From: Sphingopyxis sp. L1A2A
Lineage (GTDB): Bacteria > Pseudomonadota > Alphaproteobacteria > Sphingomonadales > Sphingomonadaceae
Direction: 5' to 3'
NCBI RefSeq assembly: GCF_005502465.1
Contig: NZ_SCOT01000029.1
Span: 1-38,344 of the forward strand
Length of the DNA: 38,344 nt
The position numbers and the translations under genes were made by a program. This document shows, one piece after another, positions 11,959-20,665 of this stretch. The first letter of the stretch is position 1, and each line of letters begins with the position of its first letter. The notes beneath the pieces are model-generated. The model did no database searches, was not told where the DNA came from, and worked only from the letters and a program-made list of their open reading frames with translations.

Positions 11959-12053
11959 CGTCACCCCGGAGTTGATCCGGGGTCCATTTGGCGCCGGCGG
12001 TAGTGGACCCCGGATCAAGCCTGTCCTGAGCTTGTCGACGGGTCCGGGGTGAC
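11959..12053. repeat. Composite palindromic repeat with a second repeat nested in it
   Basis: The left arm CGTCACCCCGGAGTTGATCC and a right arm ending TCCGGGGTGAC match the family found inside truB. The right arm is split after GGATCAAG by 23 bases (12020-12042) containing CCTGTCCTGAGCTTGTCGAC, related to the GAGCCTGTCGAAGG family seen at 31013-31082. It lies between the divergent tdk and acyltransferase genes. Confidence 0.8.
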
Positions 12054-12137
12054 AAAGAGTGGGCCGCTTGACTCGCCCCCACCCCGCTTTCATGCTGGAC
12101 ATCAAAAGATGCAGCACAAACAGTGGGGAGAGCTGCC

Positions 12138-13556
12138 ATGCGCCTGATGCCGGTGACCGACGCGATGTTTTTGGTCGCGGAAACGCGCGAGACGCCGATG
12201 CATGTTGGCGGGGTCAATCTCTACACCCTGCCCGACAAGGTCGACGAAACCGAGTGGCTGAACGAGATGCTCGCGCTGCTGCGCCAGCAGGAAGGACTGC
12301 GCCGTCCGTTCAGCGAAGTGCTCAAGCTGACGCCGCTCGGCCAGTACGGCCCGATCCGCCTGGTGCCCGACAAGGACATCGACATGCACTATCATGTCCG
12401 CGCCGCCGCGCTGCCCAAGCCGGGGCGCTATCGCGAGATGTTCGAACTCGCCTCGCGGCTCCACGGCACCTTGCTCGACCGCACCCGCCCGATGTGGGAA
12501 ATCACCCTGATCTCGGGCCTGCCCAACCGGCAGATCGCGACCTATTTCAAGATCCACCACGCCTTTATGGACGGTGCCAGCTCGATGCATTTCACCAATG
12601 CGATGCTGAGCAACGACAAGAGCTATAAGCCCACGGCGTCGCCGATGTCGGTCGAAGTCTATGAGGCCTATAAGCGTCAATTCCCGACCGCGAAAAAACC
12701 GCCGACCCCCAGCATCACTGACCTGAAAGCCATCGGTGCTTTTCTGAAGGAACAATGGGGCAACAGCGTCGGGGTCAGCAAGGCGCTCAACCAATATGCC
12801 GCGGCGATGTTCGGGCTGGGCGGCGGCGACCTCACCACGCCGTGGGGCGGGCTGCCGCGCACGAGTTTCAACCGCAACATCACCGGGGCGCGGCGTTTCG
12901 TGGCGCAAAGCTGGTCGCTGGAGCGGGTCCGGGCCATGGGCAAGGCCTATGACGGGACGATCAACGACGCGGTGCTCGCGATGTGTTCGGGGGCGATGCG
13001 CAAATATCTACAATCGCTGAACGAGCTGCCCGACAAGCCGCTCAAAGCGATGGCCCCGGTGTCGATCCGCGCCAAGGACGACATCGATTCGGGGAACTCG
13101 GTCGCCGCCGTCACCGCGAACCTCGCGACGCATATCGACGATCCTGCCGAACGGATGCGGACGATTCAGGCGTCGATGAACGCCGCGAAGGCACAGCTGC
13201 GCGAAATGACCGCGCAGCAGATCCAGATCTATACCGCGATCACCCAGATGCCGCAGATGCTGACCGCGCTGACGAGGACGGCGGACAAATTCCCCGCGTA
13301 CAGCGTCACCATCTCGAACGTCCCCGGCCCCCGCGAGCAGCTGTATTGGAACGGCGCGCGATTGGACGGCATGTACCCGGCCAGCATTCCGGTCGACGGC
13401 ATGGCGATGAACATCACCCAGGTATCGAACAACAAGAATATCGATTTCGGTATCACCGCCTGCCGCCGCAGCGTGCCGCATGTCCAGCGGCTGATCGACT
13501 ATCTGGAGGATGCGCTGGTCGAGCTGGAAGAAGCGGCGGGGATCAAGGGGAAATAG
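12138..13556 (+). CDS. Wax ester synthase/diacylglycerol acyltransferase-like (WS/DGAT)
   Basis: O-acyltransferase expected to join acyl-CoA to a long-chain alcohol or diacylglycerol, giving storage lipids. The 472-residue protein carries the active-site motif HHAFMDG at 140-146, preceded by RTRPMWEITLISGL, and the C-terminal SNVPGPREQLYWNGARLDGM followed by PASIPVDGMAMNI, typical of the family. The ATG at 12138 follows GGGGAG; an upstream GTG would add five residues. It is on the plus strand within an otherwise minus-strand translation cluster, separating rbfA from the tdk-to-pnp part. The specific acceptor cannot be told from sequence. Confidence 0.9.
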   Translation: MRLMPVTDAMFLVAETRETPMHVGGVNLYTLPDKVDETEWLNEMLALLRQQEGLRRPFSEVLKLTPLGQYGPIRLVPDKDIDMHYHVRAAALPKPGRYREMFELASRLHGTLLDRTRPMWEITLISGLPNRQIATYFKIHHAFMDGASSMHFTNAMLSNDKSYKPTASPMSVEVYEAYKRQFPTAKKPPTPSITDLKAIGAFLKEQWGNSVGVSKALNQYAAAMFGLGGGDLTTPWGGLPRTSFNRNITGARRFVAQSWSLERVRAMGKAYDGTINDAVLAMCSGAMRKYLQSLNELPDKPLKAMAPVSIRAKDDIDSGNSVAAVTANLATHIDDPAERMRTIQASMNAAKAQLREMTAQQIQIYTAITQMPQMLTALTRTADKFPAYSVTISNVPGPREQLYWNGARLDGMYPASIPVDGMAMNITQVSNNKNIDFGITACRRSVPHVQRLIDYLEDALVELEEAAGIKGK

Positions 13557-13590
13557 GCCTTCAAACGACCTCGTCATTTGGGGGCGAGGG

Positions 13591-13989
13591 CTATTCGCCC
13601 TCACCGCTCGCCAAATCGCGCTTCACCTTTGGGTCGCGCAGCAGTTTCTCGATATGGCTCGCCTCGTCGAAACTTTCATCCGACAGAAATTTCAGCTTCG
13701 CGGCATATTTCATGCTCATCTTTTCAGCGACGCTCTTTTGCAGCCAGGCGGTATTGGTGCGCAGCGCCTTGAGCACCGCGGCCTCATTCTTGCCGAGCAG
13801 GGGTTTCACGAACACCGTCGCGTGGCGCAGGTCGGGCGACATCCGCACTTCGGTGATGCTCACCGGATGCTTGGCCAGCAGCTCGTCATGGGCGTCGCCG
13901 CGCGCCAATATGTCCGACAGGATATGGCGCACCTGTTCGCCGACGCGCAGGACGCGGACCGAGGGGCCCTTGCTCTCTACCGCTTTCAT
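13591..13989 (-). CDS. rbfA: 30S ribosome-binding factor A
   Basis: Cold-shock and late 30S maturation factor that binds helix 1 of 16S rRNA. At 132 residues it has the KH-like core: [17 protein letters not shown], then [19 protein letters not shown] and [16 protein letters not shown], with [19 protein letters not shown] near the end. The ATG overlaps the TGA of the DUF1697 gene (ATGA). Its end faces the acyltransferase gene, 34 bases away; a short GAGGGC/GCCCTC stem lies at this convergent junction. Confidence 0.96.
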   Translation of the reverse strand: MKAVESKGPSVRVLRVGEQVRHILSDILARGDAHDELLAKHPVSITEVRMSPDLRHATVFVKPLLGKNEAAVLKALRTNTAWLQKSVAEKMSMKYAAKLKFLSDESFDEASHIEKLLRDPKVKRDLASGEGE

Positions 13990-14543
13990 GCCGCACCCTT
14001 CTCCATTTCGTCCAGTTTCGCCACGATCCGCGCGATCGAACGCAGGTTGCGCGCGGTGCCCTTATGCTCCAACCGGCGCTCGATCATCCGCGCGGTCAAT
14101 TTGCTCTCGCCCACCCCATCGCCATAATCGATAAAGAGCGCCCGGTCGCCCAGCGCGACGCGCTCATTGGGCTTGATCCACTTGTCGGCCGCCAGCGCGT
14201 CGAACTGCGCCGCCGTCGGCTGCCCGTCGAGGAACATCGTGTGGACGAACCGATCCTCGTTGGCCCCCGCGAACGGATTGTCGGCGATCGCCGCGGCCAG
14301 CTCGTCGCGGCTGCGCACCAAAGCGGCGCAGTGCATATCGAACCGGTCATCGACCATCAGCGTCAGCTTTTCCTCCAGCCCGCGCGTCGGCCGCGCGGGG
14401 TGCGAAAAAATGACATTGCCGCTGGCGACCACCGTCTCGACGTTAGCAAAACCCTCGGCCTCGAACGCGGCGCGCAGGTCGGCCATCGTCAACCGGTTGC
14501 CACCGACATTGATGCTGCCGAACAGGGCGACGTAGCGGGCCAT
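13986..14543 (-). CDS. DUF1697 protein lodged between infB and rbfA
   Basis: A 185-residue protein opening [15 protein letters not shown], the signature of DUF1697, a widespread family without established function. [19 protein letters not shown] and [20 protein letters not shown] are further family features. It starts 36 bases after infB and overlaps rbfA by the ATGA junction, so it is expressed with these translation genes. The usual infB-rbfA neighbourhood has no such gene in the genomes I know well, so its role in ribosome work is open. Confidence 0.88.
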   Translation of the reverse strand: MARYVALFGSINVGGNRLTMADLRAAFEAEGFANVETVVASGNVIFSHPARPTRGLEEKLTLMVDDRFDMHCAALVRSRDELAAAIADNPFAGANEDRFVHTMFLDGQPTAAQFDALAADKWIKPNERVALGDRALFIDYGDGVGESKLTARMIERRLEHKGTARNLRSIARIVAKLDEMEKGAA

Positions 14544-14579
14544 GCAGGCGCCTCCTGATCCGCACGAAGCGAGCGCTGG

Positions 14580-17123
14580 TTACAGCGTCCGTTCGCGCAG
14601 TTCGACTTCAAAGACTTCCAAATTGTCGCCCGCCTTGATGTCGTTGGTATCCGACAATACGACACCGCACTCCAGCCCGGCGCGCACTTCGGCGACGTCG
14701 TCCTTGAAACGGCGCAGCGAAGCGATCGTCGTGGCCGACACGATGACGTCGTCGCGGGTAAGGCGCGCGTGCAGCCCCTTGCGGATGACGCCCTCGAGCA
14801 CCAGCAAACCAGCGGCCTTGTCGCGCTTGCCGGCCGGGAAGACATCCTTGACCTCGGCGCGGCCGACGACGGTTTCGATCCGCTCCGGCCCCAGCTCGCC
14901 CGCCATCTCTTTGCGGATCTCGTCGGTCAGGTGATAGATGACGTCATGATACATGAAGCGCACTTTTTCGCGCTTCGCAATGTCGCGGGCCTTGGCGTTC
15001 GGGCGGACGTTAAAGCCGATGATCGGCGCCTTGGTCGCCGCCGCCAGCGTCACGTCGCTTTCGGTGATCGCGCCGGCGCCCGACTGAAGGACGCGGACGC
15101 GGATCTCGTCGGTCGACAGCTTGTTCAGCGCATTGACGATCGCTTCGACCGATCCCTGCACATCGCCCTTGATAACCACCGGGAACTGGATGACATTGGC
15201 CTTGTCGGCCAGCGCTTCGAACATCCCCTCCAGGCTGACCGGCGCCTGCACGGTGCGCTTCTTGAGCGCCTCGCCATGACGATAGGCCGCCACTTCGCGG
15301 GCGCGCGCTTCATTTTCGACCACGGTCAGCGTATCGCCTGCCATCGGCACACCGCCAAGGCCCAGGACCTCGACCGGCATCGACGGACCGGCGGTCTTGA
15401 TCTGCTGGCCCTGATCGTTGACGAGCGCGCGGACGCGGCCGCTCTCGGCACCGCAGACAAAGATGTCGCCGACCTTGAGCGTCCCGCGGCGAACGAGGAT
15501 CGTCGCCACCGGACCGCGGCCCTTGTCGAGCTTCGCCTCGACCACGGTGCCTTCGGCGGCGCGGTCGGGGTTGGCTTTCAGCTCCATGATCTCGGCCTGC
15601 ACCGCGATCGCGTCGAGCAATTTGTCGAGACCGGTCTTCTTGAGCGCCGAGACTTCGATATTCTGGACGTCGCCGCCCATTTCTTCGACGACCAGCTCAT
15701 GTTCGAGCAGGCGTTCGCGGACGCGCTGGGCGTTGGCGCCTTCCTTGTCGATCTTGTTGATCGCGACGATGATCGGCACACCCGCCGCCTTGGCATGGTG
15801 GATCGCCTCGATCGACTGCGGCTTCAACCCGTCGTCGGCCGCCACCACCAGGATGACGATGTCGGTGACATTGGCGCCGCGCTGGCGCATTTCGGTAAAG
15901 GCTTCGTGGCCCGGGGTGTCGAGGAAAGTCACCAGCGACCCGTCCGGCGTCGTCACCTGATACGCGCCGATATGCTGGGTAATGCCGCCGGCCTCGCCCG
16001 CCTGCACATTCGCGCCGCGCAGCGCGTCGAGCAGACTGGTCTTGCCGTGATCAACATGGCCCATGATCGTGACGACCGGGGCGCGCGACTTCAGATGCTC
16101 GGCATCGTCGACATCTTCGTCATGACGAATGTCGATATCGCTCTGGCTGACGCGCTTGATCTCGTGCCCAAACTCGGTGACGAGCAATTCGGCGGTATCC
16201 TGATCGATCGTGTCGGTGCTGGCCGACGGACTGCCCATCTTGAACAGCGCCTTGATCAGGTCGCCGGTCTTTTCGGCCATGCGGTTGGCCAGATCCTGGA
16301 CCGTTATGCTTTCGGGCACAACGACTTCGCGAACCTGCTTTTCGCGCGGCCCCGACGCGGCGGTGTGCGAACGCTTTTCCTTTTCGCGGGCACGCTTCAG
16401 CGCCGCGAGGCTGCGCGCGCGCGCGCCTTCGTCATCGTTCAGCGCCCGGGTGACGGTCAGCTTGCCCGACTGGCGACGGCTGTCGCCGCCACGGCTGACC
16501 TTGGGGTCGGGACGCTTGGGTTCGGGACGCTTCGGCGCTTCGATCGGGGTGAAACGGCGCGGTGCCGGCGCGGCACTCGTCGTGCTGCGCGGCGCGGCGG
16601 TTTCCTGCGGTGCGGCGGCCGCAGGGGTTTCGGCCGCGACCGGTTCCGCAGCAGCGGGCGCGGCAGCCGGGGCGGTTTCGGCGACCTTGGCTGCCGCCTG
16701 TTCCACGCGCGCTTCGACGCGCTGTTTCTCGTCCTCGACGGCGCGCGCGCGCGCGGCCTCTTCGCGGCGGCGCGTTTCCTCTTGCGACGTCATGCGCGCT
16801 TCTTCGGCCTCGCGCAGCAATTGCGCCTGGCGTTCCTGACGCGACATCAGGCTGTCATTCTCGCTCGCGCGCGGCGCGGCGGGCTTCGGGGCCGGAGCGG
16901 GCGCCGGGGCCGGGGCGGGCGCCGGAGCGGCCTCGACTTCTTCGGCGACCGGTTCGGGCGCGGGATCGCCGGGACGACCGAGCACGCGGCGGCGCTTCAC
17001 CTCGACCACCACCGTATTGCGGCGGCCGTGGCTGAATTGCTGCTGCACCTGTCCGGCCTCGACCGTCCGCTTCAGCCCCAGGGGCTTGCGGGTCAGGGTC
17101 GGTTTGTCCTGTTCGTCACTCAT
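14580..17123 (-). CDS. infB: Translation initiation factor IF-2
   Basis: GTPase that brings initiator tRNA to the 30S subunit. The 847-residue protein has an IF2 N-terminal segment, a long low-complexity region with an Ala-Pro run at 66-79 and charged coiled-coil stretches (100-145), then a second IF2_N motif (ESITVQDLANRMAEKTGDLI), the G domain with GHVDHGKT at 355-362, DTPGH and NKID, and the C-terminal domains. The start MSDEQDKPTLTRKPLGLKR is usual for sphingomonads. It follows the RnpM/YlxR-like gene by 17 bases. Confidence 0.98.
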   Translation of the reverse strand: MSDEQDKPTLTRKPLGLKRTVEAGQVQQQFSHGRRNTVVVEVKRRRVLGRPGDPAPEPVAEEVEAAPAPAPAPAPAPAPKPAAPRASENDSLMSRQERQAQLLREAEEARMTSQEETRRREEAARARAVEDEKQRVEARVEQAAAKVAETAPAAAPAAAEPVAAETPAAAAPQETAAPRSTTSAAPAPRRFTPIEAPKRPEPKRPDPKVSRGGDSRRQSGKLTVTRALNDDEGARARSLAALKRAREKEKRSHTAASGPREKQVREVVVPESITVQDLANRMAEKTGDLIKALFKMGSPSASTDTIDQDTAELLVTEFGHEIKRVSQSDIDIRHDEDVDDAEHLKSRAPVVTIMGHVDHGKTSLLDALRGANVQAGEAGGITQHIGAYQVTTPDGSLVTFLDTPGHEAFTEMRQRGANVTDIVILVVAADDGLKPQSIEAIHHAKAAGVPIIVAINKIDKEGANAQRVRERLLEHELVVEEMGGDVQNIEVSALKKTGLDKLLDAIAVQAEIMELKANPDRAAEGTVVEAKLDKGRGPVATILVRRGTLKVGDIFVCGAESGRVRALVNDQGQQIKTAGPSMPVEVLGLGGVPMAGDTLTVVENEARAREVAAYRHGEALKKRTVQAPVSLEGMFEALADKANVIQFPVVIKGDVQGSVEAIVNALNKLSTDEIRVRVLQSGAGAITESDVTLAAATKAPIIGFNVRPNAKARDIAKREKVRFMYHDVIYHLTDEIRKEMAGELGPERIETVVGRAEVKDVFPAGKRDKAAGLLVLEGVIRKGLHARLTRDDVIVSATTIASLRRFKDDVAEVRAGLECGVVLSDTNDIKAGDNLEVFEVELRERTL

Positions 17124-17140
17124 CGAAACTCATCATTCCT

Positions 17141-17911
17141 TCAAAACGCGTCCGAAGCGGCGGAGCCTGTCGGCGCCGCCCCAATTTTGTCGTCACCGGC
17201 AAGCGGCGCGGCGTGCGGGTCGGAATCGCGGTTGGCCGCGTCCCTACTCCATCCTGTGAAAAACTGCCAGCGGCTCAAATGCGCCAGCACCCGGGCCGCC
17301 GCGCGGGCGTCGGTAATCGCCAGATGCACCGCATTCTCGCGGCCCAATGCCATAGATAGGGCGCTGCGGTCCACCGGCAAGACCTGGCCCTCGCGTCCCG
17401 ACCCTTCGGCGTCCTCGCCGACGCGCCACGCCTGCGCCAGTTTTTTGCGCCCGTCCTCGCCCGCGTCATTGGCGTGGAGGAGCAGGCGGACCTGACCTTT
17501 GCGCGCTGCGGTCTCGATCTTTTCATTGCCGCTGAGCAAGGTACCCGACCGCGATTCCAGCCCCAACCGGTCGAGCGTCGCGCGCTGCAACTGGGTTTCG
17601 ATCCGCGCCCCCAGATCGTCAGGGATCGTGAAATTGCTGTCCTGCAACGCCCGCGCCAGCCCGCCCTTCAGCTTGCCTTTCGCCTGTGCTGCCTCCAGCT
17701 CGGCGCGCGTCACGCCGATCCACGCGCCGCGCCCCGGCGCCTTGCCAAGCACATCGGGCGCGATGCCGCCGTCGGGGCCGAGCGCGAGGCGCACAAGCCT
17801 TTCGGCCGGCGAAACCTCGCCGGTCAATATGCAGCGCCGTTCGGGCACATGCTGGCCGCGCCGTCCAGCGCGGTCTGGTTCGCTCAGCTGATCATTGTGC
17901 GGGGTCCGCAT
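17141..17911 (-). CDS. RnpM/YlxR (DUF448) domain protein with L7Ae-like C-terminal domain
   Basis: RNA-binding protein of the nusA-infB operon. The N-terminal PERRCILTGEVSPAERLVRL at about 23-42 followed by LGKAPGRGAWIG is the DUF448/YlxR fold; in Bacillus the single-domain relative modulates RNase P. The middle (LLSGNEKIETAARKGQVRLL followed by LHANDAGEDGRKK) resembles an L7Ae/L30e-type RNA-binding domain, giving the two-domain form common in alphaproteobacteria. The protein has 256 residues with a disordered tail. Its start overlaps the nusA 3' end by 20 bases. Confidence 0.88.
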   Translation of the reverse strand: MRTPHNDQLSEPDRAGRRGQHVPERRCILTGEVSPAERLVRLALGPDGGIAPDVLGKAPGRGAWIGVTRAELEAAQAKGKLKGGLARALQDSNFTIPDDLGARIETQLQRATLDRLGLESRSGTLLSGNEKIETAARKGQVRLLLHANDAGEDGRKKLAQAWRVGEDAEGSGREGQVLPVDRSALSMALGRENAVHLAITDARAAARVLAHLSRWQFFTGWSRDAANRDSDPHAAPLAGDDKIGAAPTGSAASDAF

Positions 17912-19565
17912 CGGCGGCCTCCCCGTTTAGCGGCTCCGCCGCGGACTCGTTTAGCGGCTCCGCCGCGGGCCCGGCTTGCGCTGCGTCGGCTACGGGTTCG
18001 TCTTCGAACCAGTGCGCACGCGCCGCCATGATGATTTCGTTGCCCTGTTCTTCGCTCAGGCCATATTCGCCCAGCACGCCGCCCTTGTCCTCGGCGCGTT
18101 CGCTGCGCGGCGGGCCGCGGCGGTTGTCGGTGCGCTTCTTGGCGATCAGCTCGTCGGTCGCCAGGTCGGCCAGATCGTCGAGCGTCTTGATGCCCGCCTT
18201 GCCCAGCACGACCAGCATCGCTTCGGTCAAATGCGGGATCGCGGCCAGATCGTCCTCGACCCCCAGCTCGCGGCGCTCGGCGCGCGCGGCTTCCTCGCGG
18301 CGTTCCAGCCCTTCGGTCGCGCGGCTCTGCAGTTCCTGCGCCAGCTCCTCGTCGAACCCTTCGATCCCGGCGAGTTCCTCGATGGCGACGTAGGCGACTT
18401 CTTCAAGCTCGCTAAAGCCTTCGGCGACCAGCAGCTGGGCGAGCGTTTCGTCAACGTCCAGCTCTTCCTGGAACATCGTCGAACGCTCGACGAATTCGCG
18501 CTGGCGCTTTTCGCTCGCGTCGGCCTCGGTCATGATGTCGATCTGGCTGCCGGTCAGCTGGCTGGCGAGACGGACATTCTGGCCGCGGCGCCCGATGGCC
18601 AGCGACAGCTGGTCGTCGGGAACGACGACTTCGATGCGGCTGTCGTCTTCGTCGATGACGACGCGCTGGACCGTTGCGGGCTGCAGCGCATTGACGACAA
18701 AGGTCGCGGTGTCTTCGGACCAGGGGATGATGTCGATCTTTTCGCCCTGCATTTCCTGAACCACCGCCTGAACGCGGCTGCCCTTCATGCCGACGCAGGC
18801 GCCGACGGGGTCGATGCTGCCATCATAGCTGATGACGCCGATCTTGGCGCGCGAACCCGGGTCGCGCGCGGCGGCCTTGATCTCGATGATGCCGTCGTAA
18901 ATTTCGGGCACTTCCTGCGCGAACAGCTTTTTCATGAAATCGGGGTGCGCGCGGCTGAGGAAAATCTGCGGGCCGCGGTTTTCGCGGCGCACCGACAGGA
19001 TCAGGGCGCGGACGCGGTCGCCGACGCGCATCAATTCGCGCGGGATCTGCTGGTCGCGGCGGATGACGCCTTCGGCGCGCCCCAGGTTGACGACGATGTG
19101 GCCGAATTCGACCGACTTCACGACCCCGGTGATCAGCTCGCTGGCGCGATCCTTGAATTCTTCAAACTGGCGCTCGCGATCGGCTTCGCGGACCTTCTGG
19201 AAAATCACCTGCTTCGCCGACTGGGCGTCGATGCGGCCCAGGTCGACGGCGGGAAGCGGATCGACGATGAAGTCGCCCAGCTGGGCATCCTTCTGCAATT
19301 TCTGCGCCGCGGCCAGATCGACCTGCTTGAAATAATCTTCGACCGTCTCGACCACCTCGACGACGCGCCACAAGCGCAGGTCGCCGGTCTGGACGTCGAG
19401 TTTGGCGCGAATATCGTTTTCGGCGCCATAGCGGGCACGCGCAGCGCGCTGGATCGCTTCTTCAATGGCCTCGATCACGATGCCCTTGTCGATCATCTTT
19501 TCGCTGGCGACGCTGTTGGCAATCGCCAGCAATTCGGCGCGGTTGGCGGAAATGGCAGTGGCCAT
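17892..19565 (-). CDS. nusA: Transcription termination/antitermination factor NusA
   Basis: Binds RNA polymerase and nascent RNA in pausing, termination and antitermination. The 557-residue product has the N-terminal polymerase-binding domain (about 1-130), an S1 domain ([20 protein letters not shown]), two KH domains ([20 protein letters not shown] and [18 protein letters not shown]) and acidic C-terminal helix-hairpin-helix repeats. The tail ends in a low-complexity part containing the tandem units AAEPLNES and AAEPLNGE. The ATG overlaps the rimP stop by one base. Confidence 0.98.
   Translation of the reverse strand: MATAISANRAELLAIANSVASEKMIDKGIVIEAIEEAIQRAARARYGAENDIRAKLDVQTGDLRLWRVVEVVETVEDYFKQVDLAAAQKLQKDAQLGDFIVDPLPAVDLGRIDAQSAKQVIFQKVREADRERQFEEFKDRASELITGVVKSVEFGHIVVNLGRAEGVIRRDQQIPRELMRVGDRVRALILSVRRENRGPQIFLSRAHPDFMKKLFAQEVPEIYDGIIEIKAAARDPGSRAKIGVISYDGSIDPVGACVGMKGSRVQAVVQEMQGEKIDIIPWSEDTATFVVNALQPATVQRVVIDEDDSRIEVVVPDDQLSLAIGRRGQNVRLASQLTGSQIDIMTEADASEKRQREFVERSTMFQEELDVDETLAQLLVAEGFSELEEVAYVAIEELAGIEGFDEELAQELQSRATEGLERREEAARAERRELGVEDDLAAIPHLTEAMLVVLGKAGIKTLDDLADLATDELIAKKRTDNRRGPPRSERAEDKGGVLGEYGLSEEQGNEIIMAARAHWFEDEPVADAAQAGPAAEPLNESAAEPLNGEAADADPAQ
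17924..17968. repeat. Tandem 24-bp repeat in the nusA 3' end
   Basis: CGTTTAGCGGCTCCGCCGCG occurs at 17924 and again at 17948, a 24-base period with 21 identical bases per unit. It encodes two eight-residue units at the NusA C-terminus, so copy number can change without frameshift. It also overlaps the 5' end of the downstream YlxR gene region. Confidence 0.8.
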
Positions 19566-20110
19566 CAGTCCTGTCCTTCTTCTTCCAGTTCATCCGCGCC
19601 TTCGACTGAAAGCGGGACGGTTGCAGCAATTAATTTGTCGGTGAGCACCAGCTTGGCGGTGTCGATCGCATCGAACGGCAGCTTGTGCTCGACCTCTTCC
19701 TTGTCCGAAATCGTCACGACGTCGCCGTCGATCCCGACCAGCAGGCCATTGAAGCGCTGGCGGCCGTTCAGCTTTTCCTTCAGCGTGACCTTCGCCTCAT
19801 GCCCGGCCCAGTCCGCGAAATCAGCGGGCCTGGTCAGCGGCCGGTCGATGCCCGGCGACGACACTTCGAGCCGATACGCCTGCTCGATCGGATCCTTGCC
19901 CGCTTCCTCCAGCGCGTCGAGCTGGACCGAAATGCGGCGCGACAGATCGGCGCAATCGTCGATCGTCAGCTGCCGCGTCGCGGGGCGCTCGGCCATCACT
20001 TGCAACGTCGGGTCGCTCTCGCCGCCAAAAAAGGCGACGCGCACCAGCGCCAGCCCCATCGCTTCGGCTTCGGGCGCGATAATCGCAGTCAGGGCGTCGA
20101 GATCGGCCAA
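19565..20110 (-). CDS. rimP: Ribosome maturation factor RimP
   Basis: Needed for 30S assembly, acting early on S12 binding. The N-terminal LTAIIAPEAEAMGLALVRVAF and the core LTIDDCADLSRRISVQLDAL followed by YRLEVSSPGIDRPLTRPADF are diagnostic. The start is uncertain: a TTG at 20110 gives M-ADLDALT, the usual family beginning, and has GGGAAA seven bases upstream; an ATG at 20143 would add eleven residues but lacks a ribosome site. I chose the TTG (181 residues). First gene of the rimP-nusA-infB-rbfA operon. Confidence 0.93.
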   Translation of the reverse strand: MADLDALTAIIAPEAEAMGLALVRVAFFGGESDPTLQVMAERPATRQLTIDDCADLSRRISVQLDALEEAGKDPIEQAYRLEVSSPGIDRPLTRPADFADWAGHEAKVTLKEKLNGRQRFNGLLVGIDGDVVTISDKEEVEHKLPFDAIDTAKLVLTDKLIAATVPLSVEGADELEEEGQD

Positions 20111-20211
20111 TGAAATTTCCCAAAATGCATGACCGGAAAGCATGTGCGAACAGCCGCCGCGGCCCGCGGCCCCGACGTCCCAACTGGCTGACCATGTCAA
20201 GAAGTAGGCCG

Positions 20212-20240
20212 CATATAGGCCGCGGCGGGTGAGTCGGCAA
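20212..20240 (-). promoter_or_regulatory. Predicted sigma-70-type promoter of the rimP-nusA operon
   Basis: On the minus strand TTGCCG (20240-20235) and TATATG (20217-20212) are separated by exactly 17 bases, preceded by no coding sequence and pointing into rimP. The implied leader is about 95 bases. Prediction from hexamers and spacing only. Confidence 0.5.
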
Positions 20241-20300
20241 GGGGGAATGAAATGCCGCGGTTCGGCGGCAAAGCGCGCGTCTTGCCAGCCCGGCACCGAG

Positions 20301-20339
20301 GATATGAAAAGGGCGGCACGCGGCCGCCCTTTTCATATC
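20301..20339. terminator. Perfect 17-bp inverted repeat, terminator of the ald unit
   Basis: Arms GATATGAAAAGGGCGGC and GCCGCCCTTTTCATATC enclose five bases. On the minus strand the GC stem is followed by TTTT within the arm, so it can stop transcription arriving from ald and the small gene at 20401, before the rimP promoter. It would work in both directions. Confidence 0.82.
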
Positions 20340-20400
20340 CCGAACCCCGTCCGGGATGATCATCGGCGCCCGGTTCAGCTCGGCCGAACCGGGCGCCGCG

Positions 20401-20643
20401 TCATTTGATCTTGTCGCGGTTCGCGTACAGCAGCGCCGCGATCACCGCCGCCGAACCGATGCCGATGCCCGCGGCGGCAGCGGTTTTCCAGCCGGCGCGC
20501 TTGCCCTTGGCCGCTTCCTTGTCGGCGGCTTCGGACGCGTCGGCGGCTTCTTTCTGCTGACGCTGTTCGCGCGCGGCGCGCAGCACCTCATTTTCCTCGG
20601 GCTCGTCGTCCTGCGGCGGCGGGGGGGCAGCTTGGTCGGTCAT
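20401..20643 (-). CDS. Small tail-anchored-like protein, unknown function
   Basis: An 80-residue protein: Pro/acidic N-terminus (MTDQAAPPPPQDDEPEENEV), then a strongly charged helix (AAREQRQQKEAADASEAADK) likely to be a coiled coil, and one C-terminal membrane segment (AAAAGIGIGSAAVIAALLYA) ending NRDKIK. The layout suggests a cytosolic domain anchored by its tail. It starts 22 bases after ald and is followed by a strong terminator, so it is probably co-transcribed with ald. No family recognised. Similar short Ala/charged proteins occur in sphingomonads, but I cannot name one. Confidence 0.7.
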   Translation of the reverse strand: MTDQAAPPPPQDDEPEENEVLRAAREQRQQKEAADASEAADKEAAKGKRAGWKTAAAAGIGIGSAAVIAALLYANRDKIK

Positions 20644-20665
20644 CGTCGCATCTATGTCCTTGTTA

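Noticed and set aside
14769..17495. A 900-codon open frame opposite infB
   Set aside because: Same GC artefact; IF-2 on the minus strand is unmistakable.
17976..20132. Long open frame opposite nusA and rimP
   Set aside because: Shadow of NusA and RimP, with Asp/His/Leu-biased composition and no motifs.
20150..20203. TTGACA on the minus strand (20201-20196) as the rimP promoter
   Set aside because: No -10-like sequence at the right distance; the TTGCCG/TATATG pair just upstream has exact 17-base spacing.
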